A DNA stretch of 64,000 bases from Bacteroidota bacterium (GTDB lineage: Bacteria; Bacteroidota; Bacteroidia; NS11-12g; UBA9320). This document shows positions 16,255-25,167 of this stretch, one piece after another. The number at the start of each line of letters is the position of its first letter. The stretch's first letter is position 1. The position numbers and the translations under genes are program-made. The notes beneath the pieces were generated by a model. The model was not told where the DNA came from. It was given only the letters and a program-made list of their open reading frames with translations, and did not search any database. Where the stretch lies: NCBI GenBank assembly GCA_947468275.1, contig CANIKO010000001.1, positions 124,001-188,000 on the forward strand, read 5' to 3'.

Positions 16255-17451
16255 CTATTTATCTGAAGGTTCATTAAACGTACTAACGGAATATCCCCAA
16301 GGACCAAGTTGGTACAAATGCTCACCGTCTGTTTTCATGTTTTTATGCAAGCGAAGGTTGTATTGCTCCAAACCTGGAATTTCTAAAGCATCCATTTTCA
16401 CTGTTTTACCTGAAAGATTGATAACGACTAAAACTTTGTTTTCGCCCGATTGGCGAATAAACGCATATACTTCTTTCTCGTTTTCAAATATACGGGTATT
16501 GGTTTGTTCATCTACGTTTGTCCATAAAGCCGGGTTCGTATGTCTTATGGAAATAAGAGTTTTATAAAATTCAATTTGTTTGGCAGCATTTGGTGGATTC
16601 CAGTTAATAGCTACTTGATTGGATGCTTTATTGTAACCAACCTCCATACCGTTATAAATTAAAGGAAGTCCGTTTATAGTGAAAGTTAATGCTGTGAAAG
16701 CGTCTTGTGCCTCCCCAAAAAACCCGGTGTTATTTAGGGAAAGGTGATTTATTTTCGGTTGACTGTATTCAGCTTTTCTTAAATATCTAACAAGGCTGTC
16801 TGCATTTTTTACGTTTTTATAAATTCCTTTTAGCAATTCATAATATTCGTTGCCATCACTGGCATTAAATGCGAGGCTTGTGTTTTTTTCTTCGGTGTTA
16901 GAAAACATAGCAATCTTTTTTGTTTGATTTAGATTACTAGATGCTTTTTGCCAAAAAATAGTATTGCCACCGGAAATATTGCAATGAAATCCATCAATAT
17001 CGCATTCGTTTATCCAACATTTCATGGTTTCTATCATGGAGTTCTCGGCATTTTTACCTGTAATATTTTGAACTTCCCAATTCAATATTACTTTAATCTT
17101 TTTTGTATGGCATTTTTCAACAAGGTTTCTAAAATCATCCAAACTGCCGAGTTCTTTTTTTACGGATTTCAAATTTGAATTAGTTGGAACAGATAAAAAA
17201 CACAGCATATCAACTCCCAAATTTTTAACAGAATCCAATCTGTCTTCAAATCCTTTAAAATTTCCAGCGTTTGAAAATGAAAGAAAATTTACCTGATAAA
17301 TAACAGCCTTTTGCAGCCAAGGGAAATCAGGCAGACGGAATGAATTGTCTGTTGCCGTTTCTTTAGTTTTTTGATTACAACTAAAGAATAACGAAGTTAG
17401 AATTATTAAATAGAAAGTGGATTTTATAATGGCTTTCATCTTAATTGGCAT
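16255..17451 (-). CDS. GH13 alpha-amylase-like lipoprotein with degenerate active site
   Basis: A 398-residue protein with a lipoprotein signal (LFFSC, Cys25) and a (beta/alpha)8 alpha-amylase fold: AVIYQVNFLSFSNAGNFKGF (49-68), DIDGFHC (151-157) and GLPLIYNGMEVGY (261-273). The four GH13 regions are altered. Region I reads NWEVQN instead of DxVxNH. Region II GFHCN has Asn158 where the Asp nucleophile belongs and His for Arg. Region III has Asn185 in place of the acid/base Glu. Region IV has NNT (240-242) in place of NHD. It is thus probably not a glycosidase and may bind glycan. It lies 11 nt after the BadF-type kinase gene. ATG 17439 (Met5) is an alternative start. Confidence 0.82.
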   Translation of the reverse strand: MPIKMKAIIKSTFYLIILTSLFFSCNQKTKETATDNSFRLPDFPWLQKAVIYQVNFLSFSNAGNFKGFEDRLDSVKNLGVDMLCFLSVPTNSNLKSVKKELGSLDDFRNLVEKCHTKKIKVILNWEVQNITGKNAENSMIETMKCWINECDIDGFHCNISGGNTIFWQKASSNLNQTKKIAMFSNTEEKNTSLAFNASDGNEYYELLKGIYKNVKNADSLVRYLRKAEYSQPKINHLSLNNTGFFGEAQDAFTALTFTINGLPLIYNGMEVGYNKASNQVAINWNPPNAAKQIEFYKTLISIRHTNPALWTNVDEQTNTRIFENEKEVYAFIRQSGENKVLVVINLSGKTVKMDALEIPGLEQYNLRLHKNMKTDGEHLYQLGPWGYSVSTFNEPSDK

Positions 17452-17462
17452 CCACTCATTTT

Positions 17463-18341
17463 TTATTCTTGATTATTTATAACAATCGGGTAATTAAGTT
17501 TTTTGCAATAATAATCGGCTAAAGGTGCCACAGGTTTTTTGACAATATTGCCAATTGTGAAACGGTAATTTTTAGCCACTTCTTCTAAGCAATCTTTAAA
17601 ATGATAGGCAATTGAGCCAACAAAATGTACGGGTACTTCTCTGAAATTTTCAAAGCACCAAACATGTATATCAATAAATTCGGAAAGTCCTTTATAAATT
17701 AATTCTTTAAAATAAGGATGGGATTGATTTTGGTGAGCAAATTTCATAAAAGAAGCTAAATAAACATTTGCATTGGGCTTATTATAAATACTTTCCAAAA
17801 TGGATTCTTTGGAAATGCTGTATTCTTTTTCAAGTGAATCGACCAATTCCATTGGCAATTTTTTATATAAATATTTACTTAATAATTTTTTTCCAAAATA
17901 GGAGCCACTTCCCTCATCCCCTAATATGTATCCTAGAGCGGGTATAATTTCGTTCACGTTAGTTCCATCAAAATAACATGAGTTGGAGCCTGTACCAAGG
18001 ATGCAGGTAATACCGGGATTATCTTGACAGGTGGCTATAACTGCAGCCTTCACATCATGGTCTACTTTTATTTCTACAGTATTTTTAAATAGGCTTCGCA
18101 AACCGGTTTCAACAATGGCAGTTCTTACATTGCTTGACGCCCCTGAACCATAAAAATAAATATGACTTATTTCGTTTGCATAAAGATTTAAGAGGTCGTT
18201 TTTTTTAATTTCGCTACTGATTAATTCTGCATTATGAAAAAAAGGATTGAAACCCATTGTAGAGGTTTCTATTCTTTCTCCTGTTGGTTTTACTATAATC
18301 CAGTCACATTTGGTTGATCCGCTGTCGGCTACTAAAAGCAT
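17463..18341 (-). CDS. BadF/BadG-type ATPase family, N-acetylglucosamine kinase-like
   Basis: A 292-residue sugar kinase of the ASKHA fold. The phosphate-1 loop is LLVADSGSTKCDWIIV (residues 2-17), the phosphate-2 region CILGTGSNSCYFDG (about residues 118-131), and the connecting motif GYILGDEGSGSYFGKKLL (about 142-159) is typical of BadF/BadG/BcrA-type N-acetylglucosamine kinases. Substrate is probably an amino sugar such as GlcNAc or MurNAc released in wall turnover (inference). It precedes the GH13-like lipoprotein gene by 11 nt, suggesting joint expression. A candidate promoter lies 26 nt upstream. Confidence 0.85.
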   Translation of the reverse strand: MLLVADSGSTKCDWIIVKPTGERIETSTMGFNPFFHNAELISSEIKKNDLLNLYANEISHIYFYGSGASSNVRTAIVETGLRSLFKNTVEIKVDHDVKAAVIATCQDNPGITCILGTGSNSCYFDGTNVNEIIPALGYILGDEGSGSYFGKKLLSKYLYKKLPMELVDSLEKEYSISKESILESIYNKPNANVYLASFMKFAHQNQSHPYFKELIYKGLSEFIDIHVWCFENFREVPVHFVGSIAYHFKDCLEEVAKNYRFTIGNIVKKPVAPLADYYCKKLNYPIVINNQE

Positions 18342-18367
18342 ATAAAAATATATTATTAAATGAGATG

Positions 18368-18399
18368 CAAACTTAAATAGAATTGGCCTTTAAAGTCAA
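18368..18399 (-). promoter_or_regulatory. Candidate promoter of the kinase / GH13-like pair
   Basis: On the minus strand TAAGTTTG (18375-18368) matches TAnnTTTG, with a TTG at 18399-18397 giving a 21-nt spacing, two longer than consensus. The ATG at 18341 lies 26 nt downstream. Confidence 0.5.
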
Positions 18400-18425
18400 T
18401 TATTAAAGAAGAAACTTACTTAAAA

Positions 18426-19127
18426 TTAAATTCCTGTCAAATCTTTGAGGTTTAAAGGTGTTTTAGATACAAAACCTTCGCCAAATTCTACACCAATTAA
18501 ACGACCCATCTCACGTGAACGGGCTTCTACAAATTTAAAGAAACTTGCGTTTGATATTGGGGTTTCGGGCTCAGTACTTTCTGGGTTATAAAACTGACTC
18601 GAAAAAGCCATGATACATGCTTTTTTCTTTTCAAACCAAGGGGTAATGTCAACTATAACATCGGGTTGCATAAAATAATCTTGAATATAATGCATTATTC
18701 GTTTTGGACGCCATGGTTTTAAATCACCAGTTTCTAATTTAACTAAGCCGGATAAAAAACATGCTTGGTGAACCAATTCTGCAGCCCGTCCATGATCGAT
18801 ATGGCGGTCGTTAATAGCATTTGCCAAAACTAATTCAGGCTGATATTTACGAATCAATTCAATTATTTTTAATTGATTTTCTTTATCTACTTCAAAAAAA
18901 CCATCGGCCATTCTCAAATTTTCACGGGCGTGTATGCCCATAATTTTTGATGCATTAGTGGCTTCTAAATCTCTCAGTTCATCTGAACCACGAGTCCCTA
19001 ATTCGCCGCGGGTTAAATCTACAATTCCCACCTTTTTGCCCATAGCTAAATGATGAAACAAGGTGCCTGAGCATGATAATTCCACATCATCAGGATGGGC
19101 GGCAAATGCCAATATATCTAATTTCAT
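18426..19127 (-). CDS. bshB1: Bacillithiol biosynthesis deacetylase BshB1
   Basis: A 233-residue PIG-L/LmbE-type zinc deacetylase. The zinc and catalytic motif AAHPDDVELSCSGT lies at residues 9-22, followed by VGIVDLTRGELGTRGS (33-48) and the third ligand region NDRHIDHGRAAELV (about 104-117). The LTRGELGTRG stretch is characteristic of BshB1, which removes the acetyl group of GlcNAc-malate in bacillithiol synthesis. Length is normal. The gene stands alone, 84 nt upstream of the kinase gene on the same strand; bshA and bshC are not in the window. Cytoplasmic. Confidence 0.93.
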   Translation of the reverse strand: MKLDILAFAAHPDDVELSCSGTLFHHLAMGKKVGIVDLTRGELGTRGSDELRDLEATNASKIMGIHARENLRMADGFFEVDKENQLKIIELIRKYQPELVLANAINDRHIDHGRAAELVHQACFLSGLVKLETGDLKPWRPKRIMHYIQDYFMQPDVIVDITPWFEKKKACIMAFSSQFYNPESTEPETPISNASFFKFVEARSREMGRLIGVEFGEGFVSKTPLNLKDLTGI

Positions 19128-19254
19128 ATGATAGTTAATCGATGTATTTAGTCTAATGTATTATCGAATCTTCGATTTGTGATTTTCTGTTTTATATCTT
19201 AACGTCATATGGATTATCCATGAATTAAATTGTCTCATGGGTATTTCAAAGTCA

Positions 19255-19881
19255 TTAATTGTCTTCTATTTCAAGTGATCGTATGATATGTTCAATTTGG
19301 TAATCTTCTACCGGGTCGTATGTGCCTTTGGTGTCGGAACCATATAGTTTTGCAAACGTTTGCCACATCATAGCTTTAGCGCTCCCTCTATATTTTTTCA
19401 AAATTTCATAAGTGGTGGAACCCGTTTCTCTATGAATGAGTTTCATTAATAATAACCCTTGGGTAACTGATAAATTTTCAAGTTGTTTTTCGAAATCCTC
19501 TTTTAAAGCTTTCTCATGTTGCTTAATGTATTTATCCTTTGCACGTTTAGTCTTTAATTGATTCAAATTGTCCTCAATCATTTGAAGTTTAAAGGCTGTT
19601 AACTTAGCATACGGCAACGTTTTTTTTACATTTCTAACGAGTCGTAAATATTTTTTATAAGCTTCGGGATCTCTTAAATCCCTTAAAATAACTTCATCAA
19701 AAGTATAAACAGGAAATGTATCACCATCTACTACCTCATATCTTACCAATCGGGTTCTTGGTTTTAGGGTATCTTGCGCAAATAAATTGGTGAACCCTAA
19801 AGTTACCAAAACGAATAATACAGCAATTTTAAGTTTACTCAATTTGATGTTTTTTAATTTATAGCATTCGTGAATCTTCAA
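19255..19881 (-). CDS. DUF4294 family exported protein
   Basis: Up to 208 residues, with a signal-peptide-like segment KIAVLFVLVTLGFTNLFAQ (about residues 18-36) followed by the DUF4294 domain: RYEVVDGDTFPVYTFDEVI (about 48-66), RDPEAYKKYLRLVRNVKK (about 71-88), and the C-terminal YRGSAKAMMWQTFAKLYG. It is helical, highly charged and found almost only in Bacteroidota; function unknown. No ATG exists upstream of the domain; TTG 19881 gives the longest form, and TTG 19842 (Leu14) would place the start just before the hydrophobic segment, which I find more likely. It is followed by bshB1 after 127 nt. Confidence 0.8.
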   Translation of the reverse strand: MKIHECYKLKNIKLSKLKIAVLFVLVTLGFTNLFAQDTLKPRTRLVRYEVVDGDTFPVYTFDEVILRDLRDPEAYKKYLRLVRNVKKTLPYAKLTAFKLQMIEDNLNQLKTKRAKDKYIKQHEKALKEDFEKQLENLSVTQGLLLMKLIHRETGSTTYEILKKYRGSAKAMMWQTFAKLYGSDTKGTYDPVEDYQIEHIIRSLEIEDN

Positions 19882-19964
19882 TTTTATGAATTTTTATTTT
19901 CTTCTAATTATTTTTGGCAAATGTCGTACCATTTGAAGGATAAATAGAAATGAATTTTAAGATT

Positions 19965-21128
19965 TTATTTCATCAATCCATCCGCTAACCAATTGGCCAA
20001 AGCCTGACGATTGTTGGGAATTAATATTCGGCGTTGGTCAAATTCATTGGTGATATTTCCTACTTCTATATAAATACAAAGTGGTAATGCATTGCGCAAA
20101 GAATAAAGATTTCTTTCTTCTACTACGCCTGTATAGCCCCGTTCTTTTTGATGAGTATTGTATTTTTCTTTTACTGTTTCCAACATTTTATCTGCTACTT
20201 TTTTTCCTGCCTCACTTCCTGGAAAATGATAAAAAAATAAATCAATTTTTTTGTCTTCACTTCGGCTATCAATGTGTAGTTCAATCAGTTTTTGCTTGTA
20301 TTCACTTTCATGCAGTTTGTAAAGTTTATTGATAAGGTCGGTTCTTTGTTTTAAACGTTTTACCTGATTTAGTGGGATTATTTTTCCGTCATAAGTTTTT
20401 TCATCATGGTCATGCTTTAAAAATTTAACTTCACGGATTCCATCATTTTCATCAACTACAATGACATATACTTGAGCACCATGCGATATTAAATTTCGGG
20501 CCAATCGCAATACTATATCGTAGGCATACTCATCTTCACACAATAGGTTTCCTTCTTTCATACAATTAGCACCTGGGTCGGGGCCACCATGTCCACTGAT
20601 TAAATAAAATAATTCTCCCTTAAGTTTATTATCAGTTACTTCCACTTTTTCATACTGTTTTCCCAGTATTGAATATTTGGTGGTGTATGGCTCAAATTCC
20701 TTTTTATTATCATCCATCAAACTTAATGGTACCCAAATTTCGTTTTTCTTAGATGGGTCTAACTTTTTGATAAATAATTCTTCTAGTAAAGTATTGAATT
20801 TTTGAATGCTTTTAGCTGTATTGTAATTTTCAATATTTAGCGAAGTCCTAATATTGTCGCCGTTAAAAGCATAAATCCGTATCGGCATTTTATACTTTTT
20901 CCCTTTATCCAGAAACGATGAAGTGTTTAGGTTATTAAATAACAATAATGAATCTTTATCCTCAGCATTTAAATGGTATTTTTTTACAGCATCATCAATT
21001 TTTATGGATATTGATGGTATATATTGGAGGTATCGATAGGATTGTGAGAAAGCGTTAATTGCCCCGAATAATAAAAGAGAAATGAAGCTAATTTTTTTAC
21101 CAACCATCTTTGCCAATGAGTGGTACAA
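19965..21128 (-). CDS. N-acetylmuramoyl-L-alanine amidase (Amidase_3 type)
   Basis: Up to 387 residues, exported by a signal peptide (SFISLLLFGAINAFSQ). After an N-terminal domain of about 145 residues, which has a short LysM-like look but was not identified, the zinc amidase domain starts at FYLISGHGGPDPGANC (first His ligand), with the Glu ligand in LLCEDEYAYDIVLRL, the second His in ELHIDSRS and the catalytic Glu in YIEVGNITN near the C-terminus. Such enzymes cut the amide between MurNAc and the stem peptide in the periplasm. The start at 21128 overlaps pcm by 32 nt; ATG 21107 (Met8), overlapping by 11 nt and directly before the signal peptide, seems more likely. Confidence 0.87.
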   Translation of the reverse strand: MYHSLAKMVGKKISFISLLLFGAINAFSQSYRYLQYIPSISIKIDDAVKKYHLNAEDKDSLLLFNNLNTSSFLDKGKKYKMPIRIYAFNGDNIRTSLNIENYNTAKSIQKFNTLLEELFIKKLDPSKKNEIWVPLSLMDDNKKEFEPYTTKYSILGKQYEKVEVTDNKLKGELFYLISGHGGPDPGANCMKEGNLLCEDEYAYDIVLRLARNLISHGAQVYVIVVDENDGIREVKFLKHDHDEKTYDGKIIPLNQVKRLKQRTDLINKLYKLHESEYKQKLIELHIDSRSEDKKIDLFFYHFPGSEAGKKVADKMLETVKEKYNTHQKERGYTGVVEERNLYSLRNALPLCIYIEVGNITNEFDQRRILIPNNRQALANWLADGLMK

Positions 21129-21750
21129 ATCTAAAGTCGCCTAATTCTTTTTGAGAAATATTATTGTCAACAGATTTTTTGATTAGTACCATTTTTTGGA
21201 TTTTCATACTACCAATAGGTATTATGGCTATGCCTCCGGGTTTTAATTGCTCTAATAGTTTTTCCGGTAGTTTTGGGGCAGCGGCAGTTACAATAATTTT
21301 GTCAAACGGGGCTTTTTCTGGCCAGCCCATGGTGCCATCACTTAATAATAAGCTAATGTTTTTTGAATACGCTTGAAGATTGTTTTTGGCCATTTTATAA
21401 AGTTTTTCAATCCGTTCAATGGAATACACCTCAGCTCCCATTTTAGCTAATATGGCAGCTTGATAACCTGAGCCAGTACCAATCTCCAAAATTTTATCTC
21501 CGTGCTTAATTTCTAAAGCCTGAGTTTGAAACGCGACTGTATATGGCTGCGAAATGGTTTGTTCTTCATCAATGGGTAGCGCTACATCATCGTAAGCTCG
21601 ATTTTCAAAATCCTTTGACAAGAAAAGGTGACGCGGCACTGCAGCCATTGCTAACAGTACATTTTTGTCAGTAATTTTATTGGAAGCTAACAGTTTAACA
21701 AGTTGCGCTCGTTGGCCTTGATGTTTGTATGAATCGTGTCGTGTGTTCAA
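21097..21750 (-). CDS. pcm: Protein-L-isoaspartate O-methyltransferase
   Basis: A 217-residue enzyme that methylates isoaspartyl residues of damaged proteins with SAM. It shows PRHLFLSKDFENRAYDD (about residues 39-55), ISQPYTVAFQTQAL (about 67-80), and the SAM motif ILEIGTGSGYQAAILA (about 89-104). Length is typical. The start is a TTG at 21750; the next Met lies beyond the conserved N-terminal region, so TTG is well supported. It overlaps the amidase gene downstream and is divergent from the Gfo/Idh/MocA-like gene. Cytoplasmic. Confidence 0.92.
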   Translation of the reverse strand: MNTRHDSYKHQGQRAQLVKLLASNKITDKNVLLAMAAVPRHLFLSKDFENRAYDDVALPIDEEQTISQPYTVAFQTQALEIKHGDKILEIGTGSGYQAAILAKMGAEVYSIERIEKLYKMAKNNLQAYSKNISLLLSDGTMGWPEKAPFDKIIVTAAAPKLPEKLLEQLKPGGIAIIPIGSMKIQKMVLIKKSVDNNISQKELGDFRFVPLIGKDGW

Positions 21751-21773
21751 ATTTTAGTACAGTAAAATGATAA

Positions 21774-21781
21774 TATTTTTG
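21774..21781 (+). promoter_or_regulatory. Candidate -7 element of the Gfo-like / sugar transferase operon
   Basis: TATTTTTG matches TAnnTTTG and lies 37 nt before the TTG start at 21819. No TTG is found at the -33 distance, so support is partial. Confidence 0.4.
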
Positions 21782-21818
21782 CGCTTGCTTGAGTAAATAG
21801 TCTTTTTTCGTGGTGTAA

Positions 21819-22802
21819 TTGTTACAAACATCCCGCAATATTATAAAAGTTGGTTTAGTTGGAAAGAGAAATTTTTTACCAATTGAAAAATTAGTTCAGC
21901 CAGATGGCGCTTTTTTAGGCCAGAGTAATCAAAGTTGGTTGCTCACAGGTGGCTTTGAAAGTGATATGGAAGGGCTCTATAATTTTGCATCTCTAAATGA
22001 ATTGTTATTAAACTGTGATGCCGTAATAATAAATGACCTGATGCATGCAGGTTTTTTAGAGTTACAACATATGGTAAGGCATTGCAAACATATTTTCATT
22101 AATCAATCATTTCCACTATCAACCTATGAACTAATTCTGTTGCATAAGTTGGCTGAAGAGGCCGAAGTTGTGATTCAGATGGGATTGCAACATAGATTTA
22201 GTGAGTTGTTTATTACTATTAAGGATAAAAAAATACTACCACGACTTATTGAAACTAATCACTTTTGCCAATACAAACGAAGGTCAACTCAACTATCTAT
22301 AATATCCGATGTGCTTTTAGAAGACATTGATATTATCATAAACAAAGTGAATTCTGAAATAAAAAGTATTAATGCCACTGGGGTTGGAGTAATTTACAAA
22401 GATCCTGATATAATAAATATCAGAATTGAATTTCAAAACGCCTGCATAGCCAATATTTCCGGTAGTAAAATAGCGATTAAAGATATTCATAAAACTCGTT
22501 TTTATCAAAATGATAGTTATTATACCCTCGATCATTTAGCCAATTCTATAAAGGTATTTAATACGAATAATGAGTCGTTTTGGGAAAATACCGACGAAAG
22601 TGATTCGTTGAGCGGAAGTATTGAAACATTCCAAAAATTTGATTTAAAAAATGCCGCAATTGCTGAGTTAGATGCCTTTTTTACAACAATAAATTTAAAA
22701 ACTAAATCAGCGGCTTCATTATATGACCACTTAGCCATTAAATTTGTAGCTGAAAAAATTTACGATCAGCTAGAAAGAAATTTTGTGGCCAAATGCGAAT
22801 AG
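21819..22802 (+). CDS. Degenerate Gfo/Idh/MocA-family oxidoreductase-like protein
   Basis: A 327-residue protein similar in layout to the Bacteroidota Gfo/Idh/MocA oxidoreductases: an N-terminal Rossmann-like half (KVGLVGKRNF at 10-19, CKHIFINQSFPLSTYE, VVIQMGLQHRFSELF) and a C-terminal half with ISDVLLEDIDIIINKV, INATGVGVIYKDPDIINIRI and DIHKTRFYQNDSYYTLD. The cofactor loop GxGxxG is missing (GLVGKRNF), and the usual HDID motif reads EDID, so dehydrogenase activity is doubtful. Start must be TTG 21819, because an in-frame stop lies directly upstream and no ATG follows within the fold. It overlaps the next gene by 10 nt. Role unknown; perhaps structural or regulatory. Confidence 0.78.
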   Translation: MLQTSRNIIKVGLVGKRNFLPIEKLVQPDGAFLGQSNQSWLLTGGFESDMEGLYNFASLNELLLNCDAVIINDLMHAGFLELQHMVRHCKHIFINQSFPLSTYELILLHKLAEEAEVVIQMGLQHRFSELFITIKDKKILPRLIETNHFCQYKRRSTQLSIISDVLLEDIDIIINKVNSEIKSINATGVGVIYKDPDIINIRIEFQNACIANISGSKIAIKDIHKTRFYQNDSYYTLDHLANSIKVFNTNNESFWENTDESDSLSGSIETFQKFDLKNAAIAELDAFFTTINLKTKSAASLYDHLAIKFVAEKIYDQLERNFVAKCE

Positions 22803-23683
22803 TAGTTTTATATAGTCTTTTTATTTACTCCCTTTTATTTAGTGGATGCAAGCCTTTTGATAATGCTGAACCTGTGCCTGCTTATGTTTATATCAAGTCT
22901 ATCGACTTAAAGGTGAAGCCAGATGGCTCACAAGGAAGCAATTCGAATGATATAAAAGATGCTTGGGTATTCGCCAATGGTAAATTTATAGGGGTTTTTG
23001 AATTGCCATGCATGGTGCCCGTTCTTGAAAAGGATTCAACTTTAATAACTGTTTTTGCAGGAATAAAAGTAAATGGACAGCGTAATAACCGAAAGTTTTA
23101 TCCATTTTATGATATTTATAAAAAAATGGTTTTTTTGCAACCAACAGTTATTGATACCCTGAAACCGGTCATTACTTATAAAGATGCGGTCAATTTCCCT
23201 TGGATTGAAGATTTTGAAGACTTGGCAGTTTCCTTAGAGAAAACTGGTATTACAAGTACAATAGATTCATTAAATATTACTAGCCTTCCAAGTGAAGTTT
23301 TCGAATTTGGTAAAGCAGGAAACCGTTTTAGTGGCAAGGTGGATTTTAGGAGTAAAATAGGAACCTTTGAAAATAGCAGCATTGGTATCTATGATCTTCC
23401 TCGAGCTACTTCTGATATTTATTTGGAAGTAAGTTATAAGTCTGATGTGCCCATTTCTTTTGGTATTTATCCAACAAGTGGAAGTACTTTAGATTTTGGA
23501 ATTCCCGTTTATTATAGCTTTGCTAATCCAACGGAGTGGAAAAAAGCGTATGTGCGATTGTCTGATGATGTAAACACAACCGCCAACATTGGAAAAAAAT
23601 TTAGAATATTTATCAACGCCGTCAATAAAGAGGCTAAACCCTCCGTTATACTTATTGATAATATTAAATTATTGCATTTTTGA
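22793..23683 (+). CDS. Lipoprotein of unknown function in a sugar-transferase operon
   Basis: A 296-residue protein with a lipoprotein signal (YSLLFSGC, Cys19), so it should be an envelope lipoprotein. The mature part is beta-rich: an N-terminal segment with VYIKSIDLKVKPDGSQGS and KDAWVFANGKFIGVFELPC, and a C-terminal jelly-roll-like part with DIYLEVSYKSDVPISFG, WKKAYVRLSDDVNTTANIG and a final VILIDNIKLLHF, the last pattern common in carbohydrate-binding-like modules. No specific family was recognised, although such lipoproteins recur in Bacteroidota beside this kind of Gfo-like gene. It overlaps both neighbours (10 nt and 4 nt), which implies coupled translation. Confidence 0.78.
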   Translation: MRIVVLYSLFIYSLLFSGCKPFDNAEPVPAYVYIKSIDLKVKPDGSQGSNSNDIKDAWVFANGKFIGVFELPCMVPVLEKDSTLITVFAGIKVNGQRNNRKFYPFYDIYKKMVFLQPTVIDTLKPVITYKDAVNFPWIEDFEDLAVSLEKTGITSTIDSLNITSLPSEVFEFGKAGNRFSGKVDFRSKIGTFENSSIGIYDLPRATSDIYLEVSYKSDVPISFGIYPTSGSTLDFGIPVYYSFANPTEWKKAYVRLSDDVNTTANIGKKFRIFINAVNKEAKPSVILIDNIKLLHF

Positions 23684-25086
23684 GCCGTACCCAATATAAA
23701 ATTCTTTACCTATTAGCCGATTTGTTGACGGCCGCCATTGCTTGGTTGGTTATTTTCGTGTTTAGAAAAGTACAACTAGAAGGGCAAGCGCTGGAGGTGG
23801 TTTTTACCGATTATAAATTTTATACGGGTGTTGTTTTTATACCACTTGCTTGGGTTTGTCTTTACGGGATATATGGATTGTATAATAATATACTCAAAAA
23901 ATCAAGGCTTAAAGAGCTTTCCGAATTGTTTTTGCTGTCTGTTATTGGAGTGATTTTTATTTTTTTCGGACTACTTTTGGACGATTATATTCAAGGTTAC
24001 AAATCCTATTATCGAACCGTAGGATTATTGTTTGTAACACATTTTACCGCAACAGCTTTACTAAGATTTATAATTTCAACGTCCATTCACCGGAAAATTA
24101 TTTCAGGAAAATTAGGGTTTAATACGGTATTGATTGGGAGTAATGAAAAAGCCGTTCAATTGTTTAATGAACTAACGGAGGCCAAAGAAAAGGAAGGATA
24201 TTATTTTAAAGGATTTGTGACTGTAAATGGCGAAAATACAGAACTCATAAATAATAAATTGCCAAAACTTGGTAATTATCATTCGCTTCCCGAAATTATT
24301 GAAACCCATAATATTGAAGAAGTTATTATTGCCATTGAAACGGTGGAGAATGATAAAATAAATAAAATATTGAATCTGCTTTCGTTAAAACATGTCGCTA
24401 TAAAAATCATACCTGATATTTATGATATTCTTTCCGGTTCGGTAAGAATGAGCAATATTTTAGGCGCGATTCTTATAGAAGTAAATACAGAGATAATGCC
24501 TTATTGGCAAAAATCAGTGAAGCGAATTTTTGATATAGTTTTTTCTTTATTGTTTTTAATTTTAGGATTGCCTTTTTATATCATAATTGGTTTAGGTGTA
24601 AAACTTACTACAAAAGGTCCTATGTTTTTTAGGCAGGAAAGAATTGGGATGGACGGGGGAGCATTTAAGATAATAAAATTTAGAACCATGAGAACGGATG
24701 CTGAACAGGCAGGTCCACAGCTATCCAAGGAGGATGATCCAAGAATTACAAAATTTGGGCGGTTTTTGCGGAAATCCCGAATGGATGAATTGCCTCAATT
24801 TTTTAATGTTTTAAAAGGGGATATGTCTGTGGTTGGACCTCGACCTGAGCGACAGTTTTTTATCGGCCAAATAGTTCAAAGAGCACCACATTATGTTCGG
24901 TTACATAAAATTCGCCCTGGCATTACTTCTTGGGGGCAAGTAAAATATGGTTATGCAGAAAACGTGGATGAAATGTTGCAACGCCTAAAATTTGATTTGC
25001 TTTACCTCGAAAATATGAGTCTGGCTTTGGACTTTAAAATCGTTATTTATACCGTTCTGATAATGGTACAAGGGAGAGGGAAGTAA
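23680..25086 (+). CDS. Polyprenyl glycosylphosphotransferase (exopolysaccharide initiating sugar transferase)
   Basis: A 468-residue integral membrane enzyme that starts surface-polysaccharide units by moving a sugar phosphate onto undecaprenyl phosphate. It has about four N-terminal helices (residues 8-125), a CoA-binding-like Rossmann part (residues 145-250, e.g. FNTVLIGSNEKAVQLFNEL), one more helix at about 287-310, and the catalytic bacterial sugar-transferase domain: KRIFDIVFS, FFRQERIG, FKIIKFRTMR, SRMDELPQFFNVLKGDMS and VVGPRPE. The TTG start overlaps the TGA of the lipoprotein gene as TTGA; no internal ATG occurs before residue 257, so the TTG is required. Sugar specificity cannot be read. 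Confidence 0.92.
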   Translation: MSRTQYKILYLLADLLTAAIAWLVIFVFRKVQLEGQALEVVFTDYKFYTGVVFIPLAWVCLYGIYGLYNNILKKSRLKELSELFLLSVIGVIFIFFGLLLDDYIQGYKSYYRTVGLLFVTHFTATALLRFIISTSIHRKIISGKLGFNTVLIGSNEKAVQLFNELTEAKEKEGYYFKGFVTVNGENTELINNKLPKLGNYHSLPEIIETHNIEEVIIAIETVENDKINKILNLLSLKHVAIKIIPDIYDILSGSVRMSNILGAILIEVNTEIMPYWQKSVKRIFDIVFSLLFLILGLPFYIIIGLGVKLTTKGPMFFRQERIGMDGGAFKIIKFRTMRTDAEQAGPQLSKEDDPRITKFGRFLRKSRMDELPQFFNVLKGDMSVVGPRPERQFFIGQIVQRAPHYVRLHKIRPGITSWGQVKYGYAENVDEMLQRLKFDLLYLENMSLALDFKIVIYTVLIMVQGRGK

Positions 25087-25145
25087 TTGATTTAATTAAG
25101 TTTTTGAATAGCATAATTTCTGCAAAAAATCCTCCCCTAAATTCC

Positions 25146-25153
25146 TATATTTG
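25146..25153 (+). promoter_or_regulatory. Candidate -7 element of lepA
   Basis: TATATTTG fits TAnnTTTG and ends 14 nt before the lepA ATG, predicting a short 5' leader of about 10 nt. No TTG occurs at the -33 distance. Confidence 0.42.
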
Positions 25154-25167
25154 CACTCTTTTTTTGA

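Noticed and set aside
16255-17451. Working alpha-amylase
   Set aside because: All expected GH13 catalytic residues appear changed, so I call it amylase-like only.
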